Source: CAZPXZ01 sp965221505
Lineage (GTDB): Bacteria; Pseudomonadota; Alphaproteobacteria; Rhodobacterales; CAZPXZ01
Direction of reading: 5' to 3'
Length of the DNA: 64,000 nucleotides
Assembly (NCBI GenBank): GCA_965221505.1
Contig: CBDCSI010000002.1
Span: 1,550,001-1,614,000 of the forward strand
Every line of letters begins with the position of its first letter. Position 1 is the first letter of the stretch. The notes under the pieces are model-generated. The model saw only the letters and a list, made by a program, of their open reading frames with translations. It was not told the origin of the DNA and made no database searches. Below, one piece after another: positions 52,211 through 60,727 of the stretch. The position numbers and the translations under genes were made by a program.

Positions 52211-55200
52211 TCACGAGCAGCCGGTCGTCGCTCCGCAGGTGTTGCACTTCAGGCAGGTGCCGTTGCGGACCAGCGTAAAGTTGCCGCATTCGTCGCAGGC
52301 GGCGCCCTCGAATCCCTTCGCGCGCGCGATTTCGCCCTGGTCGAGCGTGGTCGCTTCGACGAACGCTGCGCTCCGCGGCTCGACCGTCGCGGCGAGGCCG
52401 GGTTCCGCGATGTCCGGTTCGACGAATCCCGGCGCATGCAGCATCTGCGGGCCCGGTTCGCCTCCGCCCGACACGACGTGCAACTCCCGCTGAACCGCCT
52501 GCCGAACGTAGCCGGCGGAGATCTGCTGGGTCGGGACGGTTTGGGTGGGGGCGATCGCGTCGTTCTCGAGCGGCACGTGCGCGAGGTCGTTCCGTCCCAG
52601 ATACGAGATGGCGAGCTCGCGGAAGATGTAGTCCATGATGGACGTGGCGTTCTTGATCGAATCGTTGCCCTGAACGGGGCCGGCCGGCTCGAATCGGGTG
52701 AACACGAACGCCTCGACGAACTCCTCCAGCGGAACCCCGTATTGCAGGCCGATGGAGATCGCGATGGCGAAGTTGTTCATCACCGAGCGGAATGCGGCCC
52801 CCTCCTTGTGCATGTCGATGAAGATCTCGCCCAGCGAGCCGTTCTCGTATTCGCCGGAGCGCAGGTAGACCTTGTGGCCGCCGACGGTGGCCTTCTGGGT
52901 GTATCCCTTGCGCCGGAGCGGGAGCCGCTGCCGCTGTTGCGGACGCTCGATGACGCGCTCGACGACCGTGTCGGCGAGCCCGAGGGCCCGCTCCACCGCC
53001 GGACGGCCGGCGGAAAGCGCGTCCGCCGCTTCCTCCTCGTCCTCGTCCGAGCCGAACAGGATCTGCGCGGCGAGCGGCTGGCTGAGCTTGGAGCCGTCCC
53101 GGTAGAGGGCGGTCGCCTTCAGGCCGAGCTGCCAGGAGAGCGCGTAGGCGTTGCGGCAGTCCTCGATGGTGGACTGGCTCGGCATGTTGATGGTCTTGGA
53201 GATCGCGCCGGAGACGAAGGGCTGGGCGGCCGCCATCATGCGGATATGGCTCTCGATGCTGAGCGAGCGCGTTCCGTTCCGGCCGCACGGGTTGGCGCAG
53301 TCGAACACCGGCAGGTGTTCCTCCCGCAGCCCGGGCGCCCCCTCGAGCGTCATGGCTCCGCAGACGTGGAAATTGGCCGCTTCGATCTCCTCCGGCGTGA
53401 ATCCGATCGCCGAGAGGACGTCCAGATTGGGAGAGGCGAGCTCTCCGGCGGCGATCCCCAGGGATTGCCGGCAGAACTCCTCGCCGAGAACTTCCAACGT
53501 GAAGGCGAAGCGAACGTCCATGGCGCCCGGCAGTTTGCGCGAGACTCGCTGAATGGCGTCGTCGTCGAATCCCTTCTCCCGCAACTGGGCGAGCGAGATT
53601 CCGGGAGCGTCGTCGAAGGTGCCGTGCCCGACCGCGTAGGTGACGATTCGGTCGATCTCGTCCCTCGAATAGCCGAGACGGGCGAGCGCCGAGGGCACCG
53701 CGCGGTTGATGATCTTGAAGAAACCGCCGCCCGCCAGGGTCTTGAACTTGACCAGCGCGAAGTCGGGCTCGATGCCGGTGGTATCGCAGTCCATGACGAG
53801 ACCGATCGTGCCGGTCGGGGCGATGCAGGTGGCCTGGGCGTTCCGGTAGCCGTGCGCCTCGCCGAGGCTGAGCGCGCGGTCCCAGGTCATGCGAACGGCC
53901 GCGACCAGCCCCGGATCGCCGCAGCCTTCCCCGTCGAGCGGAACCGGCAGGGTCGCGACCGATTCGTATCCGTACCGTTCGCCGTGCGCGGCGCGGCGAT
54001 GGTTGCGCATCACCCGAAGCATCGCCTCCCGGTTCTGCGGATAGCCGGGGAACGGTCCGAGCTCTTCCGCCATTTCCGCCGAAGTCGCGTAGGAGACGCC
54101 GGTGAGGAGCGCGCTCAGCGCGCCGGCCAGGGCCCGTCCGCGTTCGGAGTCGTACGGAATCCCGAGAACCATGAGGAGCGCGCCGAGATTTGCGTAGCCC
54201 AGCCCCAACGTGCGGAACTCCCAGGATTTCTGCGCGATGCCGGCGCTCGGAAACTGCGCCATGGCGACGGAGATCTCGAGGGTCAGAGTCCAGAGTCGCA
54301 CCGCATACTCGAACGCCTCGACGTCGACGGTTCCGTCCTCCCTCAGAAACTTCGTCAGGTTGAGCGAGGCGAGATTGCACGCCGTGTCGTCGAGGAACAT
54401 GTACTCGCTGCACGGGTTGGACGCGCGAATGGGTCCCGAGTTCGGGCAGGTGTGCCAGTCGTTGATCGTGTCGTGGAACTGTACGCCGGGGTCGGCGCAC
54501 GCCCAGGCGGTCTCAGCGATGGAATCCCAGAGCCGGCGGGCCGGCACGGTCTCGGCGATCTCGCCCGTGGTGCGGTAGCGGAGGTTCCACGGATCGCCGC
54601 GCCGGGCCGCGCGCAGGAATTCGTCGGTGACCCGGACGGAGTTGTTGGAGTTCTGGCCGCTCACCGTGAGATAGGCGTCCGAATCCCACGCGACGTCGTA
54701 GACCTCGGTATCGATCTTCGTATGTCCCTGGCGCGCGAATCCGATCGCGCGCTGGACAGAGCCCTCGGGGACGTGCATGCGCCGGGCTTTCCGGATCGCC
54801 TTGCGCAGGGCGACGTTCTTTTCCGGGTCGAAGGCGTCCCTTTCCCGGCCGTCCCAGGAGCGGATCGCGTCGAGGATCTCCTGCAGCCGCTCCTTCTGGA
54901 TGCGCGATCCCGTGACCAGCGACGCCACCTTGCGCTCCTCGACCGCCTTCCAGTTGATGAAATTCTCTACGTCCGGATGGTCGATGTCGACGATGACCAT
55001 CTTCGCGGCGCGCCGCGTCGTGCCGCCGGACTTGATCGCCCCGGCCGCCCGGTCGCCGATGCGGAGGAACGACATCAGCCCGGAGGAACGCCCGCCGCCG
55101 GCGAGGAACTCGTTCTCGGCGCGAAGCGTGGAAAAGTTGGTGCCGGTCCCGGATCCGTATTTGAACAGGCGGGCTTCCCGCACCCAGGTGTCCATGATTC

Positions 55201-55837
55201 CGCCCGGATTGACCAGGTCGTCCTCGATGGACTGGATGAAGCAGGCATGCGGCTGGGGCCGCTCGTAGGCGGAGTCCGACTGCACCGGCTCGCCCTTCGC
55301 CGGATCGAAATAGAAATGTCCCTGTCCGGGTCCGTCGATTCCGTACGCCCAGTACAAGCCGGTATTGAACCACTGCGGGGAGTTCGGGGCCGCCATCTGG
55401 CGCGCGAGCATGAACCGCATTTCGTCGAAATACGCCCGGGCGTCGTCGTCCGAACGAAAGTATCCCGACTTCCAGCCCCAATACGTCCAGGTGCCGGCGA
55501 GCCGGTCGAACACCTGCCGGGCCGAAGTCTCGCCGCTGTGCCGCACGTTCTCGGGCAGTTTCGCCAGCGCCTCCTCGTCGGCGACGGAGCGCTGGAGGAA
55601 TTCCGGGACGCCCGGCTCCGCCACCCGCTTCAGGGCGAGGGGAACGCCCGCCTTGCGGAAGTATTTCTGCGCCAGGATATCGGCCGCGATCTGGCTCCAG
55701 TCCTCGGGCACCTCGACGCCTTCGGCCACGAACACCTGCGAGCCGTCCGGCCGGAGAATCTCGCTGCGCACCCGACGGAATTCGATCAGCTCGTACGGCG
55801 ACGTGCCGCTGGCCGTAAATTTACGGCTGATCTTCAT
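52211..55837 (-). CDS. nrdJ: Vitamin B12-dependent (class II) ribonucleotide reductase
   Basis: A 1208-residue adenosylcobalamin-dependent reductase that makes dNTPs with or without oxygen. It shows NSPQWFNTGLYWAYG, PHACFIQSIEDDLVN, the active-site SNPCSEYMFLDDTACN (thiyl Cys and Glu), QATCIAPTGTIGLVMDCDTT, and a C-terminal zinc-ribbon-like CDECGNF/CLKCNTCG that carries the redox cysteines. Length and the DUF-type insert with KGYTQKATVGGHKVYLR are typical of the alphaproteobacterial form. No class I nrdAB is in the window. Upstream lies the unusual 55.8-57.1 kb islet; I see no cobalamin riboswitch motif there. Confidence 0.96.
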   Translation of the reverse strand: MKISRKFTASGTSPYELIEFRRVRSEILRPDGSQVFVAEGVEVPEDWSQIAADILAQKYFRKAGVPLALKRVAEPGVPEFLQRSVADEEALAKLPENVRHSGETSARQVFDRLAGTWTYWGWKSGYFRSDDDARAYFDEMRFMLARQMAAPNSPQWFNTGLYWAYGIDGPGQGHFYFDPAKGEPVQSDSAYERPQPHACFIQSIEDDLVNPGGIMDTWVREARLFKYGSGTGTNFSTLRAENEFLAGGGRSSGLMSFLRIGDRAAGAIKSGGTTRRAAKMVIVDIDHPDVENFINWKAVEERKVASLVTGSRIQKERLQEILDAIRSWDGRERDAFDPEKNVALRKAIRKARRMHVPEGSVQRAIGFARQGHTKIDTEVYDVAWDSDAYLTVSGQNSNNSVRVTDEFLRAARRGDPWNLRYRTTGEIAETVPARRLWDSIAETAWACADPGVQFHDTINDWHTCPNSGPIRASNPCSEYMFLDDTACNLASLNLTKFLREDGTVDVEAFEYAVRLWTLTLEISVAMAQFPSAGIAQKSWEFRTLGLGYANLGALLMVLGIPYDSERGRALAGALSALLTGVSYATSAEMAEELGPFPGYPQNREAMLRVMRNHRRAAHGERYGYESVATLPVPLDGEGCGDPGLVAAVRMTWDRALSLGEAHGYRNAQATCIAPTGTIGLVMDCDTTGIEPDFALVKFKTLAGGGFFKIINRAVPSALARLGYSRDEIDRIVTYAVGHGTFDDAPGISLAQLREKGFDDDAIQRVSRKLPGAMDVRFAFTLEVLGEEFCRQSLGIAAGELASPNLDVLSAIGFTPEEIEAANFHVCGAMTLEGAPGLREEHLPVFDCANPCGRNGTRSLSIESHIRMMAAAQPFVSGAISKTINMPSQSTIEDCRNAYALSWQLGLKATALYRDGSKLSQPLAAQILFGSDEDEEEAADALSAGRPAVERALGLADTVVERVIERPQQRQRLPLRRKGYTQKATVGGHKVYLRSGEYENGSLGEIFIDMHKEGAAFRSVMNNFAIAISIGLQYGVPLEEFVEAFVFTRFEPAGPVQGNDSIKNATSIMDYIFRELAISYLGRNDLAHVPLENDAIAPTQTVPTQQISAGYVRQAVQRELHVVSGGGEPGPQMLHAPGFVEPDIAEPGLAATVEPRSAAFVEATTLDQGEIARAKGFEGAACDECGNFTLVRNGTCLKCNTCGATTGCS

Positions 55838-56087
55838 CGTGTCGACTCGTCATGGTTTCTCATCGACATGTTCTTCCCCTGTTCATGTTAGAAAAACTCG
55901 GTGTCCCACGGGTTCTGGTTGGTTAGCGGTCGAACGCACGGCGCCGACGAGACCACATACACACTCCCCGGTCCGCAGTTCCTTGTCTGCCGTGGATTCA
56001 TTTGCCTCACATTCATTGACCTGACACCCATTGGGTTGGAACTCTGGAGTGTCACCAAGTGTAGGTGCGGTTCATACAGTCGCCATT

Positions 56088-56171
56088 CATGAGCACAAAA
56101 ATGTCATGCACGAGGACAGAAATGTCACGCATGCGGACAACAATGTCGTTCATGAGGACACCAATTTTACG
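56088..56171. repeat. Four tandem 21-base repeats
   Basis: Units begin at 56088, 56109, 56130 and 56151, each 21 bases, with consensus close to CATGAGGACAnnAATGTCACG; a partial fifth unit starts at 56172. Period 21 keeps a reading frame: the plus strand gives heptads like HEDRNVT and the minus strand gives MRDISVL/VHDIFVL heptads inside a 67-codon frame (56052-56255). It could be a protein-binding array (iteron-like) or a fragment of a heptad-repeat coding sequence. Confidence 0.85.
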
Positions 56172-56597
56172 CATGACTAACACTAATAGAGAGAGTTGAC
56201 AAGGTGGGGGAGGCGGGTACCCGAAGCGCGAAGCCCGAGGGAATACGCACGTCATGATCAGGTAATTGACCGTACTTATACTGCGTGAGCAGCGAGATTG
56301 GCCGGTCCGGCATCTCTCTTCGATGGTCGATCAACAGCATGGGGTGTCGTTACTCTTGCTTCGGTGGCATGGCTCGCGGTCGAACCGCGCGTCGGCAAAA
56401 CCGAAGGCCGCCGCGGAGATCGGAAGCGTCATGCCGACCGGGACGCAGGCCTTTCGGACATGCTAGGAGAACTGTCGCTCGCCGGCCTTCCGAGCGAAGT
56501 AGCTCGGCGCAGTAGCTCAATGCAGTAGAGCACTGGTGTTGGGCGGTCCGTATCCCCTTCGCGTTCGTGGCGCTTCCACTCTGTGGCAGTATCCACC

Positions 56598-56820
56598 TCA
56601 ACCCATTATGCCACGATTGTCCATCAGGGCGACTGGCAGAACCGACCGGGTGCCTTGGGCGCATCTCACGCGGGTGGCTCCCCATTAGGAGCACGTCGCC
56701 CGAGTCGTCCACGTGGCGGAAAATCGCCTCGCGCACCAGGAACACCCTGGTGCGACTGGTGGCGCTGGTCAGCGAATCGAGGCGACTCTCGAATCGGGCC
56801 GGAAGCCGAGCAGTCGGCAT
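56598..56820 (-). pseudogene. Frameshifted ribbon-helix-helix antitoxin remnant (RelB/CopG-like)
   Basis: From the ATG at 56820 the minus strand reads MPTARLPARFESRLDSLTSA then TSRTRVFLVREAIFRHVDD, the pattern of RHH antitoxins (basic strand, then LDxLAxxTxRTxxFxVREAIxxHxDD). After about 45 residues the match is lost; in the +1 frame it continues with GTRSVLPVALMDNRGIMG and a stop at 56598, resembling the C-terminal tail of RelB proteins. A one-base change thus seems to have split the gene. No intact RelE/ParE toxin is visible downstream. Confidence 0.45.
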
Positions 56821-57116
56821 GCGATGGTTCGTTCGAGGCGATGATGGGTGAGCGCGACGGGTATGCGAGCCCGGTTTTCTATCGCATCGATGCGCGTCTT
56901 TGATCGGTCGAGATCGACTGAACCTTGTCCGAGGCAGGCGGCGCAGGGTCGGTGAGTCTTGCCGCACTCTTCCGGTGTCCGATTCGCCCGGTACCGGCAA
57001 GGTCGGTCGTGCAGCGAAGCTGCAGGATGTGCGACCGTCTTGGGACGAGGCATCCGGACGAGGTCGTCCGATCGGCGGGGAGGCCGGGAATCCCTCCGGT
57101 CCGGTTCCGGCGACGA

Positions 57117-57692
57117 CTATCGCCAGCCCGCACTCGCGCCGTCGCGCGTACGTTCCTCCACCCGATCGACCCGGAACCCCGCCCGCAGGTACAAGGCGAG
57201 CGCAGCAGGGTGATCCAGCGTGCAGGTGTTCACGTCGAGCCGGACGATCTCCCGGCGCCAGGCTCGCCGGATCGAATCGTCCAGGAGCCGGCCGCCCAGT
57301 CCTTTCCCTCGGTGAGCCGGCATCAACCCGAAGAACGCGAGTTCCGCCGACCCGTCGGTCTCCTGCCGGCGAAAGTCCAGCTGGTAGAACCCCGCCTCGT
57401 CCGAATCGCCCTTCAGCAGCAGGTAGAACTCCACCCGCGGATCCTGCACGAAACCGTCCAGCTCCCGGCGCGGAACGGAATGCATGTCCGTCCAGGCGTA
57501 GTCGGAGCCCACCCCGTCGTAGAGGCGCCGAAAATCCGCCGTCGCCGGACGCCGCAGCCGGCGAACCGCATACTCCGCCGGGAATGCCTTCCGCGGCGCG
57601 GCCGGCGCAGAGTCCATTCGCAGATACGAGACCTCGTAGCGGACGACCCGGTCGGCGCCGGCTTCCTCAGACTTCGACCGGTCTCGATTCAT
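57117..57692 (-). CDS. GNAT-family N-acetyltransferase
   Basis: A 191-residue acetyltransferase. The acetyl-CoA loop is in LMPAHRGKGLGGRLLDDSIR (R-x-x-G-x-G-G) and the C-terminal motif is DHPAALALYLRAGFRV. The N-terminal 40 residues are Arg-rich and less conserved. The gene starts inside the end of the sulfurtransferase gene (26-base overlap), so it is co-transcribed with it. Acceptor unknown. Confidence 0.87.
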   Translation of the reverse strand: MNRDRSKSEEAGADRVVRYEVSYLRMDSAPAAPRKAFPAEYAVRRLRRPATADFRRLYDGVGSDYAWTDMHSVPRRELDGFVQDPRVEFYLLLKGDSDEAGFYQLDFRRQETDGSAELAFFGLMPAHRGKGLGGRLLDDSIRRAWRREIVRLDVNTCTLDHPAALALYLRAGFRVDRVEERTRDGASAGWR

Positions 57693-58503
57693 CGCTGCCC
57701 CATTCCGACCACGAACCGTCGTAGAGGGCGTGCGACCGGTGTCCGAGCCGATGGAGCGCCAGGTTCAGGACGGCGGCGGTGACGCCGGAGCCGCAGGAGG
57801 TGACGACCGGGCGCGACAGGTCCACCCCGGCGCCGAGAAACGCGTCCCGGAGTTCCCCCTCGCTCCGCATCGTGCCGCCGGCGTCCAGCAGACGGTCGAA
57901 GGGCACGTTCTTCGCGCCCGGGACGTGCCCGCGCCGCAAGCCGGGCCTCGGCTCGTCGACCTCGCCCCGGAACCGCGCTTCCGACCGCGCGTCGACGATC
58001 TGCTCTCCGCCGCCCTCGGATGCCTGCGCCACCTGGTCCGCGTTTCGCAGGAGGAGCCAGTCCCGGCGCGGCGTGAAGTGGCGCGTCTGCGGGACCGGCG
58101 GCATGTCCTCGACCGGCCGGCCTTCTGCGATCCATTTCGGCAGCCCGCCGTCCAGCACCGCGACTTCCTGGTGGCCGAAGAAGCGAAACGTCCACCAGCA
58201 GCGGGCGGCGCTGTAGATACCCACCGTGTCGTAGACGACGATGCGGTTGCCGTCGCCGAGGCCGAGCTTGCGTACGCGAGAGGCGAATTTCTCCGCCGGC
58301 GGCATCATGTGCGGAAGGTCCGAGGCGTCGTCCGAGACGTCGTCCAGATCGAAATACACCGCGCCGGGAACGTGACGTTCGCGGTACTCGCTGGCGGCGT
58401 CTCGCCCCGAGCCCGGCAAGTGCCAGCTGGCGTCGACCACCCGAAGGTCCGGGGCGGCGAGGCGGTCCGCGAGCCACTCGGTCGAGACCAGTCCGGTTTC
58501 CAT
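57667..58503 (-). CDS. 3-mercaptopyruvate sulfurtransferase (SseA-like)
   Basis: A 278-residue two-domain rhodanese. Both rhodanese folds are present (VVDASWHLPGSGRDAASEYR in the first, IVDARSEARFRGEVDEPRPG in the second), and the active-site loop is SCGSGVTAA, the CGSGVT form that marks mercaptopyruvate rather than thiosulfate sulfurtransferases. It starts two bases after the enoyl-CoA hydratase stop. Confidence 0.92.
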   Translation of the reverse strand: METGLVSTEWLADRLAAPDLRVVDASWHLPGSGRDAASEYRERHVPGAVYFDLDDVSDDASDLPHMMPPAEKFASRVRKLGLGDGNRIVVYDTVGIYSAARCWWTFRFFGHQEVAVLDGGLPKWIAEGRPVEDMPPVPQTRHFTPRRDWLLLRNADQVAQASEGGGEQIVDARSEARFRGEVDEPRPGLRRGHVPGAKNVPFDRLLDAGGTMRSEGELRDAFLGAGVDLSRPVVTSCGSGVTAAVLNLALHRLGHRSHALYDGSWSEWGSDESRPVEV

Positions 58504-58505
58504 GT

Positions 58506-59294
58506 CTATCGTCCCTCGAATTGCGCCGGGCGCTTCTCCATGAAGGCGGCCACGCCTTCCACGAAATCCCGAGACGCCGCGGCCTGGGCCTGGTACGTCG
58601 CCTCCAGTTCGAGCTGCTCCGGAAAGGAGTTCTCCGCGCTCGCGCGAAGCGCCGCCTTGGTCAGTCCGAGCGCCAGCGTCGGCCCTTTCGAGAGCCGCAG
58701 CGCCGTCTCGTACGCCTCCTGATAGAGCTGGGCGTCGTCCACCACGCGCCAGACCAGGCCCCATTTCTCGGCCGTCTCGGCGTCGATCTTCTCGGCCAGG
58801 AGGCACATGCCCATGGCGCGCTGCATCCCGACGATTCGCGGCAGCCAGAACGTTCCCCCGGCGTCCGGCACGAGGCCGATCCCCGAGAACGCCTCGATGA
58901 ACGCCGCCGACCGCCCGGCGAGCACGAGGTCGCAGCATAGTGCGAGATTGGCGCCCGCGCCCGCGGCCGGACCGTTGACCGCGCACACCACCGGGATGGG
59001 AATGTCGCAGATCGCCCGGAGCAGCGGCTCGTATTCCTGCCGAAGGACCTTCTGCAGGTCGACGCCGCTCGAGAGATCGACGTCGCCGAGATCCTGTCCG
59101 CCGCAAAACGCCCGGCCTCGCCCGGTGATCAGGAGCGCGCGCGCCTCGCCGGAGAGGCGACGGAACGCGTCGAGCAGCTCCTTCCGCATGGTGGCGTTGA
59201 AGCTGTTCAGCTTCTCCGGGCGGCTCAGGCAGATCACCGCCAGAGCGTCCTCGGCCAGAAAGTCGAGGGTTTCGTAGCCGTCGTAATCCTGCAT
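58506..59294 (-). CDS. Enoyl-CoA hydratase/isomerase (PaaG-like)
   Basis: A 262-residue crotonase-fold enzyme. The oxyanion-hole segments are GRAFCGGQDLGDV and AVNGPAAGAGANLALCCD; the catalytic region IGLVPDAGGTFWLPRIVG has Asp as in PaaG-type isomerases and lacks the second hydratase Glu, so isomerisation or another crotonase reaction is more likely than simple hydration. It heads a three-gene minus-strand unit with the sulfurtransferase and GNAT genes. Confidence 0.88.
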   Translation of the reverse strand: MQDYDGYETLDFLAEDALAVICLSRPEKLNSFNATMRKELLDAFRRLSGEARALLITGRGRAFCGGQDLGDVDLSSGVDLQKVLRQEYEPLLRAICDIPIPVVCAVNGPAAGAGANLALCCDLVLAGRSAAFIEAFSGIGLVPDAGGTFWLPRIVGMQRAMGMCLLAEKIDAETAEKWGLVWRVVDDAQLYQEAYETALRLSKGPTLALGLTKAALRASAENSFPEQLELEATYQAQAAASRDFVEGVAAFMEKRPAQFEGR

Positions 59295-59517
59295 GCGCTG
59301 TCGCTCTCCTGTCGGACCCGGCGGGTCGGGTGCGACGGCCTGCGGTATCCCGCGGACCGGCGTTGGCTGGAACGCATTCTGCCGCGTAAACCTGCGCAAT
59401 CAAGCGTGCGGGTTTCGACCGGGCGCTCGACTCGGCGCCGGAGCGCCGCAGGGGGCACGCCCGGTTGCGGTAGAGTGGCGCAGTTCGTGTCCGCAGCCGC
59501 CGGGAGAGGCCGACCCA

Positions 59518-60693
59518 GTGAAGATCACCGCGATTCGGGCGACGCCGGTCAACGTTCCCTTCACCGCGCCCTACGTGTTCAGCCAGGGCTCGGTTCGTTC
59601 GATGACCCGGACGATCGTCGAGGTAGACACGGATCGGGGGGCGACCGGCCTCGGCGAGGTCTCGGACGGCGACCGGTCGGCGGACGTCGTCCGGATGGGC
59701 GACGCCCTTGTCGGCGCCGACGTCCGCGAGACCGGCGCCGCCGAGCGGATCTGCCTCCCCGGCATCCGATACTCGCCCTGGGGGAACGTTCCCGGCGCGA
59801 TACGCGCGTTCGGCGGCATCGAGATCGCGATGTGGGACGCTTGGGCGCGGATCGAGGAGGTGCCGCTGCACGTTCTGCTCGGCGGCGCGGTCCGCAGCGA
59901 GATCGAGGTCTCGGAGTATTTCGGTTACCGGATTCCCGGCCCGGACGAGCCGGGCGAGCAGTCGCCGGAAGAGATCGCCGACTATTGCGCCCGCATGATC
60001 GACGAGCACGGCGCGACGAATTTCGAGGGCAAGGTCGGCACGGTCGGACTGGACGAGGAGGTTCGCATGGTCCGCCTGGTCCGGGACGCGATCGGCGACC
60101 GGCCGCTCAAGCTCGACGCCAACGGAGCCTGGACCGTGCAGACCGCGCGGGAGGCGGTGCGGCGACTGGACGAGTACCGCATCCTCTACTACGAGGATCC
60201 CTGCCCGACCTACGAGGAAATGGCCCGGCTGCGGCCCTGTACCCGCGCGAACTTCTCGACCCACGTTCTTGACCTGCCGAGGGCCGTGCAGCTCGGCTGC
60301 CCGGACACCCTGGTCACCAATCTGGCGGAGCTCGGCGGCATCCGGCGCACCGTGGAATTCGCCCGAGCGTGCGAAGCGTTCCAGATCGGTTTCCGGTTCC
60401 ACAGCGGCGAGACCGGCGTAGCCAGCGCGGCCTACCTGCAGGTCTCGGCCGCGGTCGAACACATTCGCGAACCGAGCCAGACGCTGTTCCGGTGGTACGG
60501 GGACGACGTCGTGGCGGAGGGCACGCCGGTTCCGAAGGGCGGCGTCGTGCCGGTGCCGACCGGGCCCGGCCTCGGGGTCACGCTGGACCGGGCCGCGATG
60601 CGTCGCTGCCACGAGCGGTTTCTGGCCGAGGGCGCCTTTCCGAAGAGCGCGGGCGGCCCGCGGCAATTCCGTACGCGCTTTCGCCGCATGTAG
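59518..60693 (+). CDS. Enolase-superfamily dehydratase, glucarate-dehydratase-like
   Basis: A 391-residue mandelate racemase/muconate-lactonizing-type protein from a GTG at 59518. The barrel shows K172 in FEGKVG (general base position), metal ligands D200 in KLDANG and E226 in YYEDP, and an Asn in RANFSTHV aligning with the third, Asn ligand of glucarate dehydratase. H295 in FRFHSG matches the catalytic His. The Asp of the usual His-Asp dyad aligns with VTN, so it is probably Asn here. I infer a sugar-acid dehydratase, which would fit with kdgK and eda 8 kb away, but the substrate is unproven. Confidence 0.82.
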   Translation: MKITAIRATPVNVPFTAPYVFSQGSVRSMTRTIVEVDTDRGATGLGEVSDGDRSADVVRMGDALVGADVRETGAAERICLPGIRYSPWGNVPGAIRAFGGIEIAMWDAWARIEEVPLHVLLGGAVRSEIEVSEYFGYRIPGPDEPGEQSPEEIADYCARMIDEHGATNFEGKVGTVGLDEEVRMVRLVRDAIGDRPLKLDANGAWTVQTAREAVRRLDEYRILYYEDPCPTYEEMARLRPCTRANFSTHVLDLPRAVQLGCPDTLVTNLAELGGIRRTVEFARACEAFQIGFRFHSGETGVASAAYLQVSAAVEHIREPSQTLFRWYGDDVVAEGTPVPKGGVVPVPTGPGLGVTLDRAAMRRCHERFLAEGAFPKSAGGPRQFRTRFRRM

Positions 60694-60706
60694 CGGCCTC
60701 GGCCGC
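60693..60706. terminator. Hairpin at the stop of the dehydratase gene
   Basis: A GCGGC stem with CTCG loop and GCCGC partner begins on the last base of the stop codon, between the convergent dehydratase and recN genes. Short and without T-tract, so a weak candidate. Confidence 0.4.
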
Positions 60707-60727
60707 GAGTGTCCGCCTCCGGCGCGG

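Larger units (their letters stand above)
55838..57116. other. Gene-poor, lower-GC islet upstream of nrdJ
   Basis: About 1.3 kb with no intact recognisable gene and visibly more A/T than the flanks, especially 55850-56300. It contains the 21-base tandem repeats at 56088-56171, a tRNA-D-arm-like fragment near 56513-56537, and the antitoxin remnant at 56598-56820. The nrdJ promoter should lie at its left edge; in the minus sense AGGGGAAGAACATG about 50 bases before the nrdJ ATG is an out-of-frame start-like site. The mixture suggests remains of mobile or acquired DNA. Confidence 0.55.

Noticed and set aside
55838..56090. Possible cobalamin riboswitch upstream of the B12-dependent reductase gene
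   Set aside because: The minus strand lacks the conserved B12-box and the GCCACTG-type core; no supporting stems were seen.
56088..56171. CRISPR array
   Set aside because: The four 21-base units are contiguous with no spacers, and no cas genes are present.
56513..56537. tRNA-like sequence TAGCTC...GTAGAGCACTGG
   Set aside because: It resembles a tRNA D-arm, but no matching anticodon arm, T-arm (GGTTCGAATCC type) or acceptor stem could be built around it. At most a fragment of a tRNA or att site.
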